From Rhodospirillales bacterium (GTDB lineage Bacteria > Pseudomonadota > Alphaproteobacteria > Rhodospirillales > Casp-alpha2): a stretch of DNA of 40,502 nt. The notes under the pieces are model-generated. The model was not told the origin of the DNA, ran no database searches, and saw nothing but the letters and a program-made list of their open reading frames with translations. This document shows, in pieces, positions 23,623 to 31,921 of the stretch. The stretch covers positions 1 to 40,502 of the forward strand of contig JAGLED010000036.1 in NCBI GenBank assembly GCA_023145215.1, given 5' to 3'. Numbering within the stretch: the stretch's first letter is position 1; every line of letters starts with the position of its first letter. The position numbers and the translations under genes are program-made.

Positions 23623-24797
23623 AGCGCTTCGACAGCCTCACACAGCTTTTCGATTTCTTCTTCGGTGTTGTAGTAGTGCACCGATGCGCGCACCACTTCC
23701 GTCAAACTGCGGTTCTCCATATCGATCCGCGTCGAGCCGACGCGCGATACCGAAACGTTGATCATTTTCTCGGCGATTTTCGCCTTGATCGCGTCCGGTT
23801 CGATCCCGTCCTTTGTAAAGGTCGTGATGCCGCATTTTTCGGAACCGATGTCGCGCACGGTCACACCCGGGATGGCGTCGAGCGACGCGCGCAACGTATC
23901 GGCGAGATGCGTGATGCGCGCATGGATGTCGTCCATCCCCCACATCAGCGCGTAATCGACGGCGACACCGAGCCCGATCACGCCGGCCGTATAGAACTCC
24001 CAATTCTCGAAACGCTTCGCCGTCGGGACGATCTCGTAGCTGTCGCGCCCGGTCCACTTCGCGGCATGCAGGTCGAGGAACACCGGTTCCAGTTCTGCAA
24101 TCCGGCCCTGGCGAACATAAAGAAAGCCGGTGCCGCGCGGGCCGCGCAGGTACTTGCGGCCGGTGACAGATAACGCATCGCAACCGATTTTTTCCACATC
24201 GAGCGGAATTTGCCCCGCCGACTGGCAGGCATCCAGCAGATACCAGGCCCCGGCATCCCGTGCGACCCGACCGATGTCTTCGGCCGGATTGACGAGCCCA
24301 CCGTTGGTCGGCACATGGGTGACCGCGATCATCTTCACGCGCTCGTCGATCATGTCTGCAAGCGCGTCGACGTCGACGGCGCCCGCGGCGTCGCTCGGTG
24401 CGACGACAACCTCGATCCCGCGCGTCTTCGCGGCCTGCAGATACGAGATATAGTTCGACGCGTATTCCGCCTCAACGGTGACGATCTTGTCACCTGCGCT
24501 CATGGTGCCAAGCATGGCGTGGAACGCCTGCAGCCAGGCGACGGAGGCGTTCTCCATCAACGCGATCTCGTCGGGGTGTGCGTTCAGAAGACGGGCGACG
24601 GCGCCGTAGGTGCGCTCGATAAGGGGCTGCGCCCGGGCTGCGGCCTCGTAGCCACCGAAATCCTGTTCCAGTTGCAGATGCTCGATCACGGCGTCCATCA
24701 CCGGCGACGGCATCAGACCGGCACCAGCGTTATTGAAATGAATTACGGTGTTGGTGCCCGGCGTTTCCGCGCGGGCGCGCGCGATATCGATGGCCAT
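23619..24797 (-). CDS. class-V aminotransferase-fold PLP enzyme (cysteine desulfurase-like)
   Basis: A 392-residue protein. PLP-site residues are clear: Asp189 and Gln192 in DACQSAGQ and the Schiff-base Lys215 in VTGRKYLRGPRGTGFLYV. The fold matches the NifS/CsdA/isopenicillin-N epimerase/EgtE superfamily. The active-site Cys loop of true cysteine desulfurases is not evident, so a C-S lyase or other lyase role is as likely as desulfuration. No isc, suf or egt genes are adjacent. A GGGGAGAG RBS precedes ATG 24797. The cytochrome gene ends 28 bp upstream on the same strand, so they may form an operon. Confidence 0.85.
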   Translation of the reverse strand: MAIDIARARAETPGTNTVIHFNNAGAGLMPSPVMDAVIEHLQLEQDFGGYEAAARAQPLIERTYGAVARLLNAHPDEIALMENASVAWLQAFHAMLGTMSAGDKIVTVEAEYASNYISYLQAAKTRGIEVVVAPSDAAGAVDVDALADMIDERVKMIAVTHVPTNGGLVNPAEDIGRVARDAGAWYLLDACQSAGQIPLDVEKIGCDALSVTGRKYLRGPRGTGFLYVRQGRIAELEPVFLDLHAAKWTGRDSYEIVPTAKRFENWEFYTAGVIGLGVAVDYALMWGMDDIHARITHLADTLRASLDAIPGVTVRDIGSEKCGITTFTKDGIEPDAIKAKIAEKMINVSVSRVGSTRIDMENRSLTEVVRASVHYYNTEEEIEKLCEAVEAL

Positions 24798-24825
24798 ATC
24801 TCTCCCCTGATGTGAATCTGTTCGT

Positions 24826-25485
24826 TTATCGGCAGGGAAGGCGGGAATAGTAAAGGGATATATCCCGAATATCCTGTTCGCTCAGGTGGCGGACCTGCCC
24901 CTCCATGATCGACGCGCGGCGTTTTTGAGCGCCATCGTTTTCGCTTGCACCTTTGAGGTTCAGCAACTGCTGTTCAAGATACGCGGCATCCTGCCCGGCA
25001 ATGTTCGGGACATTCCTGTTGGACGCAATGCCACGTTCGCCATGACAGACCTGACAGCGGATGTCGAACTGAGGCGCGGTCAATACGGCACCGTCGGACT
25101 TGGCGTTACAGGGTTCGCGGGAATAATAAGCGGCCAGATCCTCGATATCCTTGTCGGTCAGATTGAACACGAAGGCATCCATGATCTCGTTGCTGCGGCG
25201 CTGGCGCAGCAGTTCGCTGTAGTCGTGTTCGGGTTTGTCGATAACACCCGTCCGGCCCTGCGCCGACGTGCGCATCTCACGGAGCTGCTTGACCAGATAA
25301 AAATATTTCTGGTTGGCAAGATTTGGGAAGCCGTCGATCCGGCTGTTGCCGTTGCCGCCGTGACAGCCTTCGCACTTTTCGGCCAGGACGGCACCGCGCT
25401 GGGCGTCGCCATGATGCCCGGCATACGCCGGATAACACGTGAAAATCAGCGAAATCAGCAAGGCGAGAGCGGGGCGCGCGTGCAT
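24826..25485 (-). CDS. periplasmic dihaem cytochrome c (c4-like)
   Basis: A 219-residue protein from ATG 25485 (GGAG just upstream; ATG 25497 is four codons earlier with a weaker site). The signal peptide runs to about residue 22 (AYA-GH). Two CxxCH haem sites, C38/C41/H42 and C144/C147/H148, each start a cytochrome-c domain of about 100 residues. Each domain is followed by a candidate Met ligand in matching contexts (EIMDAF and SIMEGQ), so it is a tandem duplication of the c4 type. Such proteins shuttle electrons to terminal oxidases. Extra Cys residues (in EPCNA and LPCR) may pair in a disulfide. Confidence 0.9.
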   Translation of the reverse strand: MHARPALALLISLIFTCYPAYAGHHGDAQRGAVLAEKCEGCHGGNGNSRIDGFPNLANQKYFYLVKQLREMRTSAQGRTGVIDKPEHDYSELLRQRRSNEIMDAFVFNLTDKDIEDLAAYYSREPCNAKSDGAVLTAPQFDIRCQVCHGERGIASNRNVPNIAGQDAAYLEQQLLNLKGASENDGAQKRRASIMEGQVRHLSEQDIRDISLYYSRLPCR

Positions 25486-25533
25486 GGATGACTCCATTGT
25501 TCTTGTTGGAGTCCCATTGTGAACAGCAAAACT

Positions 25534-25557
25534 GATCGCAACCTGTCAGACGCGATC
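25534..25557 (-). terminator. possible terminator of the NADP-reductase gene
   Basis: GATCGC/GCGATC 6-bp arms enclose an inner CTGACAG segment. Read on the minus strand, AGTTTTG follows. It begins at the reductase stop codon. The stem is short, so strength is uncertain. Confidence 0.4.
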
Positions 25558-26600
25558 TATTTTGCCGGCGGCACGCCCTTAGTCGTCGAATATTCGAAAT
25601 GCAGCGCCTTGTCCGGAAACACCGTCTTATAGGCGTGATGCGCAGCGAACGCAGCTTCGGAGAATCCCGTCAGGATCAGCTTCAGCTTTCCCGGATAGTC
25701 CGATACATCGCCGATTGCATAGATCCCCGGCACGTTTGTCTCCGCCGTCGCGGGGTCGGTAGGAATACCGGCGCCATCGGCGTTCAGGCCCCAATCCCGG
25801 ATCGGCCCCAGGCTCTGGGCGAGACCGTAGAACGGCAACAGGACATCCGCGTCGAGCGTGCGCTCTTCCCCATCCAGGTCGGCGACGATCACCGCCTGCA
25901 GCGTACCCCCGTCCCCTTCGAGCGCGTGGAGTTGATAAGGCGTCACCAGATCGATCATCCCGTCGTCGGCCAGAAGCTTCATGCGACGCACCGATTCGTC
26001 CATGGCGCGAAACCGCTCGCGGCGGTGGACCACACTCACCTTGTCGGCAACGCCCGATAGCTGAACCGCCCAGTCGACGGCACTATCGCCGCCGCCCGCG
26101 ATCACGACCCTCTTCCCGGCGAAGTCCTTGACCGTGCGCACAAGATATTTGACGCCGAGTCCGGGCCCCTGAGCCTCGTAATCTTCGATCCCCTGCAACG
26201 GCGGGCGCTTCGGCCCGAACGCGCCGACACCGGCGGCGACGATCACCACCTTCGCCGTTATTTCGGTCCCCGCTGACGTCGACAGTCGGAAATTACCGGC
26301 CTCGCCGGATAATGCCGTCACCTGCTGGTTGAGATGAATATGCGGCTCGAACGGCTGCATCTGACGCTCAAGGTTCCGGATCAGGTCCGCCGCCGACGTT
26401 TCGGGCAACCCCGGAATGTCGTAGATCGGCTTTTCCGGATAAAGCGCCGAGCATTGCCCGCCGATATCCTCGAGCGCATCGATAACACGGCATTTCATCC
26501 CCAGCATGCCGCATTCAAACACGGCGAAAAGGCCCACCGGACCGGCGCCGACGATGGCGACGTCGGTATCGAACTGCTCTGAAGGCGGCGGGGTCGTCAC
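25557..26600 (-). CDS. ferredoxin/flavodoxin-NADP+ reductase, thioredoxin-reductase-like type
   Basis: A 347-residue flavoprotein. The FAD-binding GAGPVGLFAV lies near residues 18-27, GGQCSALYPEKPIYDIPG near 48-65, the NADP-binding GGGDSAVDWA near 170, and the FAD motif GIYAIGDVSDYPG near 290. There is no CxxC disulfide, which separates it from thioredoxin reductase and fits the YumC/TrxR-like FNR family. It moves electrons between NADPH and ferredoxin or flavodoxin. The start is GTG 26600 with AAAGGA about 10 nt upstream. It is divergent from tsaE; no ferredoxin gene is in the window. Confidence 0.9.
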   Translation of the reverse strand: MTTPPPSEQFDTDVAIVGAGPVGLFAVFECGMLGMKCRVIDALEDIGGQCSALYPEKPIYDIPGLPETSAADLIRNLERQMQPFEPHIHLNQQVTALSGEAGNFRLSTSAGTEITAKVVIVAAGVGAFGPKRPPLQGIEDYEAQGPGLGVKYLVRTVKDFAGKRVVIAGGGDSAVDWAVQLSGVADKVSVVHRRERFRAMDESVRRMKLLADDGMIDLVTPYQLHALEGDGGTLQAVIVADLDGEERTLDADVLLPFYGLAQSLGPIRDWGLNADGAGIPTDPATAETNVPGIYAIGDVSDYPGKLKLILTGFSEAAFAAHHAYKTVFPDKALHFEYSTTKGVPPAK

Positions 26601-26698
26601 GTGATCTGATCCTTTGTGCGGTGCTCACCTAGGATGGGTGCGCCCGGCGGACGGTTCAAGTCTTGTTCGGTGTTGCGGTGCCATATACAAACTGAGGC

Positions 26699-27190
26699 AT
26701 GGGTGATCGGCCAGACATCATTGTGGCGTTCGACGTCGCCGACGAAAGCGGGACCGCCGCGTTCGCGGGCCGTCTGGCACCTGTCCTGAAGCCCGGCGAT
26801 ATCGTCGCCCTTGACGGCACGTTGGGGGCTGGCAAGACCGCCCTTGCCCGGGCGTTGATCAATGCCCTACCAGGCGAAACGGAGGACGTCCCCAGCCCCA
26901 CCTTTACGCTGGTCCAGACGTACGTTCGCGGCGATCTCGAAATCTGGCACTTCGACCTCTATCGCATCGAAGACCCCGAAGAGGCTTTCGAGCTTGGAAT
27001 CGAGGATGCCTTCACTGAGGCCGTCAGCCTGATCGAATGGCCGGACCGCCTTGGCACGTTATTGCCTTCGAAGAAGCTGAACGTGCGAATCGACGAAATA
27101 CCGGCCGGACGCCGGATCACGCTCAGCGGTAACGACGACTGGCGTGCGCGACTGGAGACCGTATTCGCGGAGGCCGCCGTTCATGAGTGA
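26699..27190 (+). CDS. tsaE: tRNA t6A37 threonylcarbamoyladenosine biosynthesis ATPase TsaE
   Basis: A 163-residue protein with Walker A GTLGAGKT (about 40-47), the SPTFTL motif (about 66-71) and HFDLYRIED (about 84-92), all hallmarks of TsaE (YjeE). It powers the TsaBDE complex that makes t6A37 in ANN-decoding tRNAs and is usually essential. tsaB and tsaD are not in the window. A GAGG lies only 1 nt before the ATG, so initiation may be weak. The next gene overlaps by 8 nt, starting the tsaE-amgK-murU-addB-addA run. Confidence 0.94.
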   Translation: MGDRPDIIVAFDVADESGTAAFAGRLAPVLKPGDIVALDGTLGAGKTALARALINALPGETEDVPSPTFTLVQTYVRGDLEIWHFDLYRIEDPEEAFELGIEDAFTEAVSLIEWPDRLGTLLPSKKLNVRIDEIPAGRRITLSGNDDWRARLETVFAEAAVHE

Positions 27191-28217
27191 CAAGCGCACG
27201 GAATCCCGGCTCAACTTTCTCGCCAACGCCGGTTGGGCCGGCGCCAAGGTCGAAATCCTGGCCGCCGATGCCTCGTTCCGCAGTTATTACCGGGTCGGCC
27301 ATGGTGAGCGCCGCTGCGTACTAATGGATGCCCCGCCGCCCGAAGAAGACGTGCGCCCGTTCGTCGCCATCGCGCGCTATCTTGGACAGCTCGGCTTCAG
27401 CGCCCCGAAAGTTCTCGCCGAAGACGAACGCCGGGGCTTCCTGTTGCTGGAAGACTTAGGCGACGACACCTACACCCGGGTGTTCGATGCGGGCGGCGAT
27501 CAGGAACGGCTTTACGAGATCGCGGTCGACACCCTTGTGCATTTGCACGAACTGTCGTCGGCAAAAACCGCACCCGTGGAGATTCCCCCCTATGACATGG
27601 AAAAGCTGGTCAACGAGGCGATGCTGTTCGTCGATTGGTACATGCCCGCCGTCGGCAAACCTGTCTCCGATCATGCGCGCAAAGCTTACGAGGATTCCTG
27701 GCGGACGTCCTTCGCCGGGGTCGCCGAGAAACGCGAAACCCTGGTGCTCCGCGACTATCATGTCGACAACCTGATGTGGCTGCCGGAACGCGCGGGGACC
27801 GCGCGCTGCGGCCTTCTGGATTTTCAGGATGCCCTGATCGGGGCCCGCGCTTACGACCTGATGTCGCTGATCGAGGACGCGCGGCGCGACGTCGATCATC
27901 AACGCGCCGACCGGCTGATCGCGCGTTACGTCGCGGCATGTGGCGATGTCCACGAAACCGCACTTAGGCGCGATATCGCGATCCTGGGGGCCGGACGGCA
28001 TGCGAAGGTCATCGGGATTTTCACGCGTCTTTGTAACCGCGACGGCAAGCCGCAGTATCTTTCGCACATTCCGCGCGTCTGGCGGCTTCTCGAATACGAT
28101 CTCGGTCACTCCGCGCTGAAGCCTGTCGCCGATTGGTTCACTGAGCACGTGCCTGCGGAGTTGCGTGTCACCCCGACCCCCAAACCGCAGCCGACGGAAG
28201 CCGCCAATGACCGTTGA
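27183..28217 (+). CDS. amgK: N-acetylmuramate/N-acetylglucosamine 1-kinase, AmgK-like (APH fold)
   Basis: 344 residues from ATG 27183, which overlaps the tsaE stop by 8 nt. An earlier in-frame ATG at 27144 would lie deep inside tsaE. The aminoglycoside-phosphotransferase fold is clear: FRSYYRV (nucleotide loop), LLLEDLGDDTY, the catalytic LRDYHVDNLMW (Asp and Asn) and the metal-binding LDFQDALIG. With the MurU-like nucleotidyltransferase directly downstream this matches AmgK of the anhydro-MurNAc recycling pathway, which makes alpha-MurNAc-1-P and bypasses fosfomycin-sensitive de novo synthesis. Function is inferred from motif and pairing. Confidence 0.88.
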   Translation: MSDKRTESRLNFLANAGWAGAKVEILAADASFRSYYRVGHGERRCVLMDAPPPEEDVRPFVAIARYLGQLGFSAPKVLAEDERRGFLLLEDLGDDTYTRVFDAGGDQERLYEIAVDTLVHLHELSSAKTAPVEIPPYDMEKLVNEAMLFVDWYMPAVGKPVSDHARKAYEDSWRTSFAGVAEKRETLVLRDYHVDNLMWLPERAGTARCGLLDFQDALIGARAYDLMSLIEDARRDVDHQRADRLIARYVAACGDVHETALRRDIAILGAGRHAKVIGIFTRLCNRDGKPQYLSHIPRVWRLLEYDLGHSALKPVADWFTEHVPAELRVTPTPKPQPTEAANDR

Positions 28218-28953
28218 TATTCCCAAAACCGCGATGGTGCTCTCTGCGGGCTACGGCAAGCGTATGCGCCCGTTGACCGACGATACCCCGAAACCGATGC
28301 TGGCACTCAACGGCAAGCCGCTGATTGGGCACGTGATGGACCGGCTGGCAACAGCCGGCGTCAAACGGGCCGTCGTCAACCTTCACTATCTGGGCGACCA
28401 GATAAAAGATTATCTGGCGGCGGAAGACCGCCTCGATGTCACATTTACCGACGAGCCCGAACTTCTGGAGACCGGCGGCGGCGTCAAGAACGCCCTCACA
28501 CCCCTGACCGAAACGGGCACCGATCCATTCTATGTTGTGAATTCGGACGCTTTCTGGCTCGACGGGTACGAAGACACCCTGATGCGCCTGGCGCGGGAAT
28601 GGAAAGACGACATCATGGACGGCCTTTTGCTCTTGCATGGCACGGTCGAAAGTCACGGGTATACCGGCCCCGGCGATTTTGTCGCCGACCCCGACGGGAA
28701 ACTCAAGCGCCGCCCGGAGATGGAAATCGCGCCGTGGTTGTTCGCGGGTGTGCAAATCCTGCATCCGCGCATCTTCGACAACAGCCCTGACGGCAAGTGG
28801 TCGCTGAACGTCGTTTTCGACAAGGCGATCGAAAGCGATCGGCTCTATGGCGTTATTCACGATGGGGAATGGTTCCATATCGGCACACCCGAGGGGCTGA
28901 AAGAAGCGGACGATTTCCTCAACCTTCCCTACGCGGGCGAAAAGAAAAGGTAA
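28207..28953 (+). CDS. murU: N-acetylmuramate-1-phosphate uridylyltransferase, MurU-like
   Basis: 248 residues from ATG 28207, overlapping amgK by 11 nt; the earlier in-frame codon at 28165 lies within amgK and adds only out-of-family residues. The nucleotidyltransferase signature AGYGKRMRPLTDDTPKPM begins near residue 12, followed by the conserved E-TGGG loop (LLETGGGVKNAL) and the metal Asp in VNSDAFW. It makes UDP-MurNAc from MurNAc-1-P, completing the recycling shunt with AmgK. A generic sugar-1-P nucleotidyltransferase is the alternative if AmgK is misassigned. Confidence 0.9.
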   Translation: MTVDIPKTAMVLSAGYGKRMRPLTDDTPKPMLALNGKPLIGHVMDRLATAGVKRAVVNLHYLGDQIKDYLAAEDRLDVTFTDEPELLETGGGVKNALTPLTETGTDPFYVVNSDAFWLDGYEDTLMRLAREWKDDIMDGLLLLHGTVESHGYTGPGDFVADPDGKLKRRPEMEIAPWLFAGVQILHPRIFDNSPDGKWSLNVVFDKAIESDRLYGVIHDGEWFHIGTPEGLKEADDFLNLPYAGEKKR

Positions 28954-28957
28954 GCCG

Positions 28958-31921
28958 ATGTTCGATGCGCCGGCGCCACGGGTAGCGACGATCTCGAGCG
29001 GCGTCGCCTTTGTGGACGCACTGGCGCGGCGTCTGTTGGCGGATGCCGGCGGCGATCCGATGGCGCTCGCGGAAATGCGCGTATTGCTGCCGACCCGGCG
29101 CGCCTGCCGGGCGCTGGCCGAAGCGTTTCTAAGGCTCGGCGGCGGCAAGGCCCAACTTCTGCCGACCATGACGCCCTTGGGCGACATGGACGAAGAAGAA
29201 CTGACCATCGCCGAAGCCGGCCTGCCGCCCGGTGCCGGTCAGGCTCTCGACCTGCCGCCAGCGATCTCCGGGTTAAGACGGCAATTGTTGCTGGCGACCG
29301 CGGTGATGGCGCTCCCCGATCATCGGATGCATCCGGAACATGCGACGGCGCTGGCTCTCGAACTCGCCAACCTGATCGACCGGCTCGCAACCGAAAACTG
29401 CAACGCCGAGGATATTCGGGGGCTTGTCAGTGAGGGGGAAGACTATGCCCAGCACTGGCAGCGCGTGCTCAGATTCCTCGAGATCCTCATATCGGCGTGG
29501 CCGAACATTCTCAGAGATGAGGGCTGCATCGACCCGGCCCAGCGCCGCAACGCATTACTGAGCGCGCAGGCGCGATTTTGGCAGGAATCCCCACCCACGA
29601 CGCCGGTGATCGCCGCGGGATCGACCGGTTCGATCCCGGCGACGGCAGATTTGCTTGCCGTCGTCGCGGCCCTCCCCAAAGGAATCGTGGTACTGCCGGG
29701 ATTGGACACCACCCTTCCCGGCGACGCTTGGGAACATTTAGGCCCGACGCATCCGCAATTCGGTTTGAAACAGCTATTAAGCCGCCTCGACGTCGCGCGG
29801 GACGCTGTCACCGATTTCACCGGCGGCGGCGCGCGTACGCGCGCGCGGTTGATCTCCGCCGCGTTAAGCCCGGCCAAGGCCGCGCCCCCCGCCCCGCCGA
29901 CGCAATCCGAGATCGATACAGCCCTCGAGCACGTGACCCGCGTCGACTGCCCCGGCGCCAGCGAGGAAGCGGCCGTCATCGCGCTCGCCATGCGCCGTAC
30001 GCTCGAAACACCCGAAAAGACCTGCGCGCTGGTCACCCCCGACCGCAGCCTGGCGCGGCGGGTCGCGGCGCAACTCCGGCGATGGGATCTGGAAGTCGAC
30101 GATTCCGCCGGGGTTCCCCTGGCACAAACGCCGCCGGGCGCGTTTTTACGGCTCGTCGCGGATGCCGCCGCCGAAAAGCTGGCGCCCGTGCCCTTGTTGG
30201 CTTTGCTGAAGCACCCGCTGGCGTCGGGCGGTCTGGCCACGGGCGATTTCCGGGCGCTCGTGCGGGGCTTCGAAATCGCAGCGCTTCGCGGCCCGCGTCC
30301 GGCACCCGGCTTGAAGGGCTTGCGTGCCGCACTCGGTGAGGCTCCGAAAACGGCGCACCTGCGCCCGCTTCTCGATATCGTCGAAACGATGATCGGCCCG
30401 CTCGTCGAGCTTATAAACGATGACAACGTCGATTACGGCGAACTTCTGACCGCTCATGTCGAAGCCGCGGAAAATCTCGCGGCGGACAACGACCTCGGGG
30501 GTGATCAGAAACTCTGGGCAGGCGATGCGGGCGACGCCGCCGTGCGGTTTATCGAAGAACTGAAAGACGCCGTCGGCGTCCTGGGATCGCAGCCCGGCGC
30601 AACCTACGCCGCGATGTTCGACGGGCTGATGTCGGGCCGGGTGGTCCGCCCCCGCTTCGGGGCCCACCCGCGCCTGCATATCTGGGGGCTTCTGGAAGCC
30701 CGCCTGCAGCACACCGATACCGTGATCCTGGGTGGCTTGAACGAGGGCACCTGGCCGCCCGAGCCCGAAAGCAATCCATGGATGAGCCGCCCGATGATGG
30801 CGGAAATCGGCCTCGAGATGCCGGAACGGCGCATCGGCCTGACGGCGCACGACTTCCAACAAGCCTTCGCCGCCCCCGAAGTCATCCTGACCCGCTCCGA
30901 GAGACTGGGGGGCGCGCCGACGGTGCCGTCCCGCTGGCTTTTGAGGATCGACAATCTGCTGGAGCGCGCGGGCGCCCGGGGACGGCTTCGTGCCGATGAC
31001 GCCACGCCTTGGCTCGGGTGGATCGATAAGCTCGACGACGGGGATCGCGTCAGCGTCGGCCCCCCGAAGCCCGTGCCGCCCCTCGATGCCCGGCCCAAGG
31101 GACTTTCGGTCACGCAGATCGAAACCCTGATCCGCGACCCGTACGCCGTCTATGCGCGACATATCCTGAAACTCAAGGCGCTCGACCCGCTCGACGCCGA
31201 TCCGGGCGCGGCGGAGCGTGGCAGCCTGATCCACGAAGCCCTTGAGATATTCGTCCGCAAGTACCCCGACCGTATCCCCGACGACGCCGAACGCAGACTG
31301 ATCGAAATCGGCGCGGATGTGTTCGCCCATCAACTGGCGCGGCCGGGCGTACGGGCCTTCTGGTGGCCCAGGTTCGAGCGCATCGCCAAGTGGTTCGTCG
31401 ATTGGCAGCGTGAACGGCTCGCCCAAGGCTGGCAGGTGAATTTCGCCGAAGACCAAGGCGAACATGTCGTGACCGTCGTCGAGGGCGGGTTCAGGATCAC
31501 CGCCAAGCCCGACCGTATCGACCACCGCCCCGACGTCGGGCTTTCGATCATCGACTACAAGACCGGCCAGCCGCCGAGCGACAAACAGGTCGTGAGCGGC
31601 TTCAGCCCGCAGTTGCCCCTCGAAGCGGTGATGGCGCGGGAGGGGGCCTTCAACGGCGTGCCCGCCGAAGATGCCGTCGAGCTTCTCTATATCCGCCTGT
31701 CGGGCGGACGTCAGCCCGGCGAAGCGCGGCCTCTCAAGCTCGATATCCCCGAACTGATCGAAAAGACGATGACGGGCGTCAATCGTCTCGTCGTGCAGTA
31801 CGCCGATCCGAAACGCGCATACCTGTCGAACCCGCGTCCGCAATTCGAAAACCGGTTCAGCGATTACGGCCATCTGGCGCGCCTCGCCGAATGGCAGGGC
31901 GGCGGAGAGGAAGACGCATGA
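28958..31921 (+). CDS. addB: AddB subunit of the AddAB helicase-nuclease
   Basis: A 987-residue alphaproteobacterial AddB. The N-terminal part is a degenerate helicase (VLLPTRRACRAL near 43-54) and the middle holds GLNEGTWPPEPESNPWMSRP near 591. The C-terminal PD-(D/E)XK nuclease has GSLIHEALEIF (about 754), KPDRIDH and IIDYKTGQPP (about 851-870). The iron-sulfur Cys cluster of Firmicute AddB is not seen, as expected in this class. With AddA it resects double-strand ends for RecA loading. It starts 4 nt after murU, with AAAGG as RBS, and couples to addA by ATGA. Confidence 0.95.
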   Translation: MFDAPAPRVATISSGVAFVDALARRLLADAGGDPMALAEMRVLLPTRRACRALAEAFLRLGGGKAQLLPTMTPLGDMDEEELTIAEAGLPPGAGQALDLPPAISGLRRQLLLATAVMALPDHRMHPEHATALALELANLIDRLATENCNAEDIRGLVSEGEDYAQHWQRVLRFLEILISAWPNILRDEGCIDPAQRRNALLSAQARFWQESPPTTPVIAAGSTGSIPATADLLAVVAALPKGIVVLPGLDTTLPGDAWEHLGPTHPQFGLKQLLSRLDVARDAVTDFTGGGARTRARLISAALSPAKAAPPAPPTQSEIDTALEHVTRVDCPGASEEAAVIALAMRRTLETPEKTCALVTPDRSLARRVAAQLRRWDLEVDDSAGVPLAQTPPGAFLRLVADAAAEKLAPVPLLALLKHPLASGGLATGDFRALVRGFEIAALRGPRPAPGLKGLRAALGEAPKTAHLRPLLDIVETMIGPLVELINDDNVDYGELLTAHVEAAENLAADNDLGGDQKLWAGDAGDAAVRFIEELKDAVGVLGSQPGATYAAMFDGLMSGRVVRPRFGAHPRLHIWGLLEARLQHTDTVILGGLNEGTWPPEPESNPWMSRPMMAEIGLEMPERRIGLTAHDFQQAFAAPEVILTRSERLGGAPTVPSRWLLRIDNLLERAGARGRLRADDATPWLGWIDKLDDGDRVSVGPPKPVPPLDARPKGLSVTQIETLIRDPYAVYARHILKLKALDPLDADPGAAERGSLIHEALEIFVRKYPDRIPDDAERRLIEIGADVFAHQLARPGVRAFWWPRFERIAKWFVDWQRERLAQGWQVNFAEDQGEHVVTVVEGGFRITAKPDRIDHRPDVGLSIIDYKTGQPPSDKQVVSGFSPQLPLEAVMAREGAFNGVPAEDAVELLYIRLSGGRQPGEARPLKLDIPELIEKTMTGVNRLVVQYADPKRAYLSNPRPQFENRFSDYGHLARLAEWQGGGEEDA

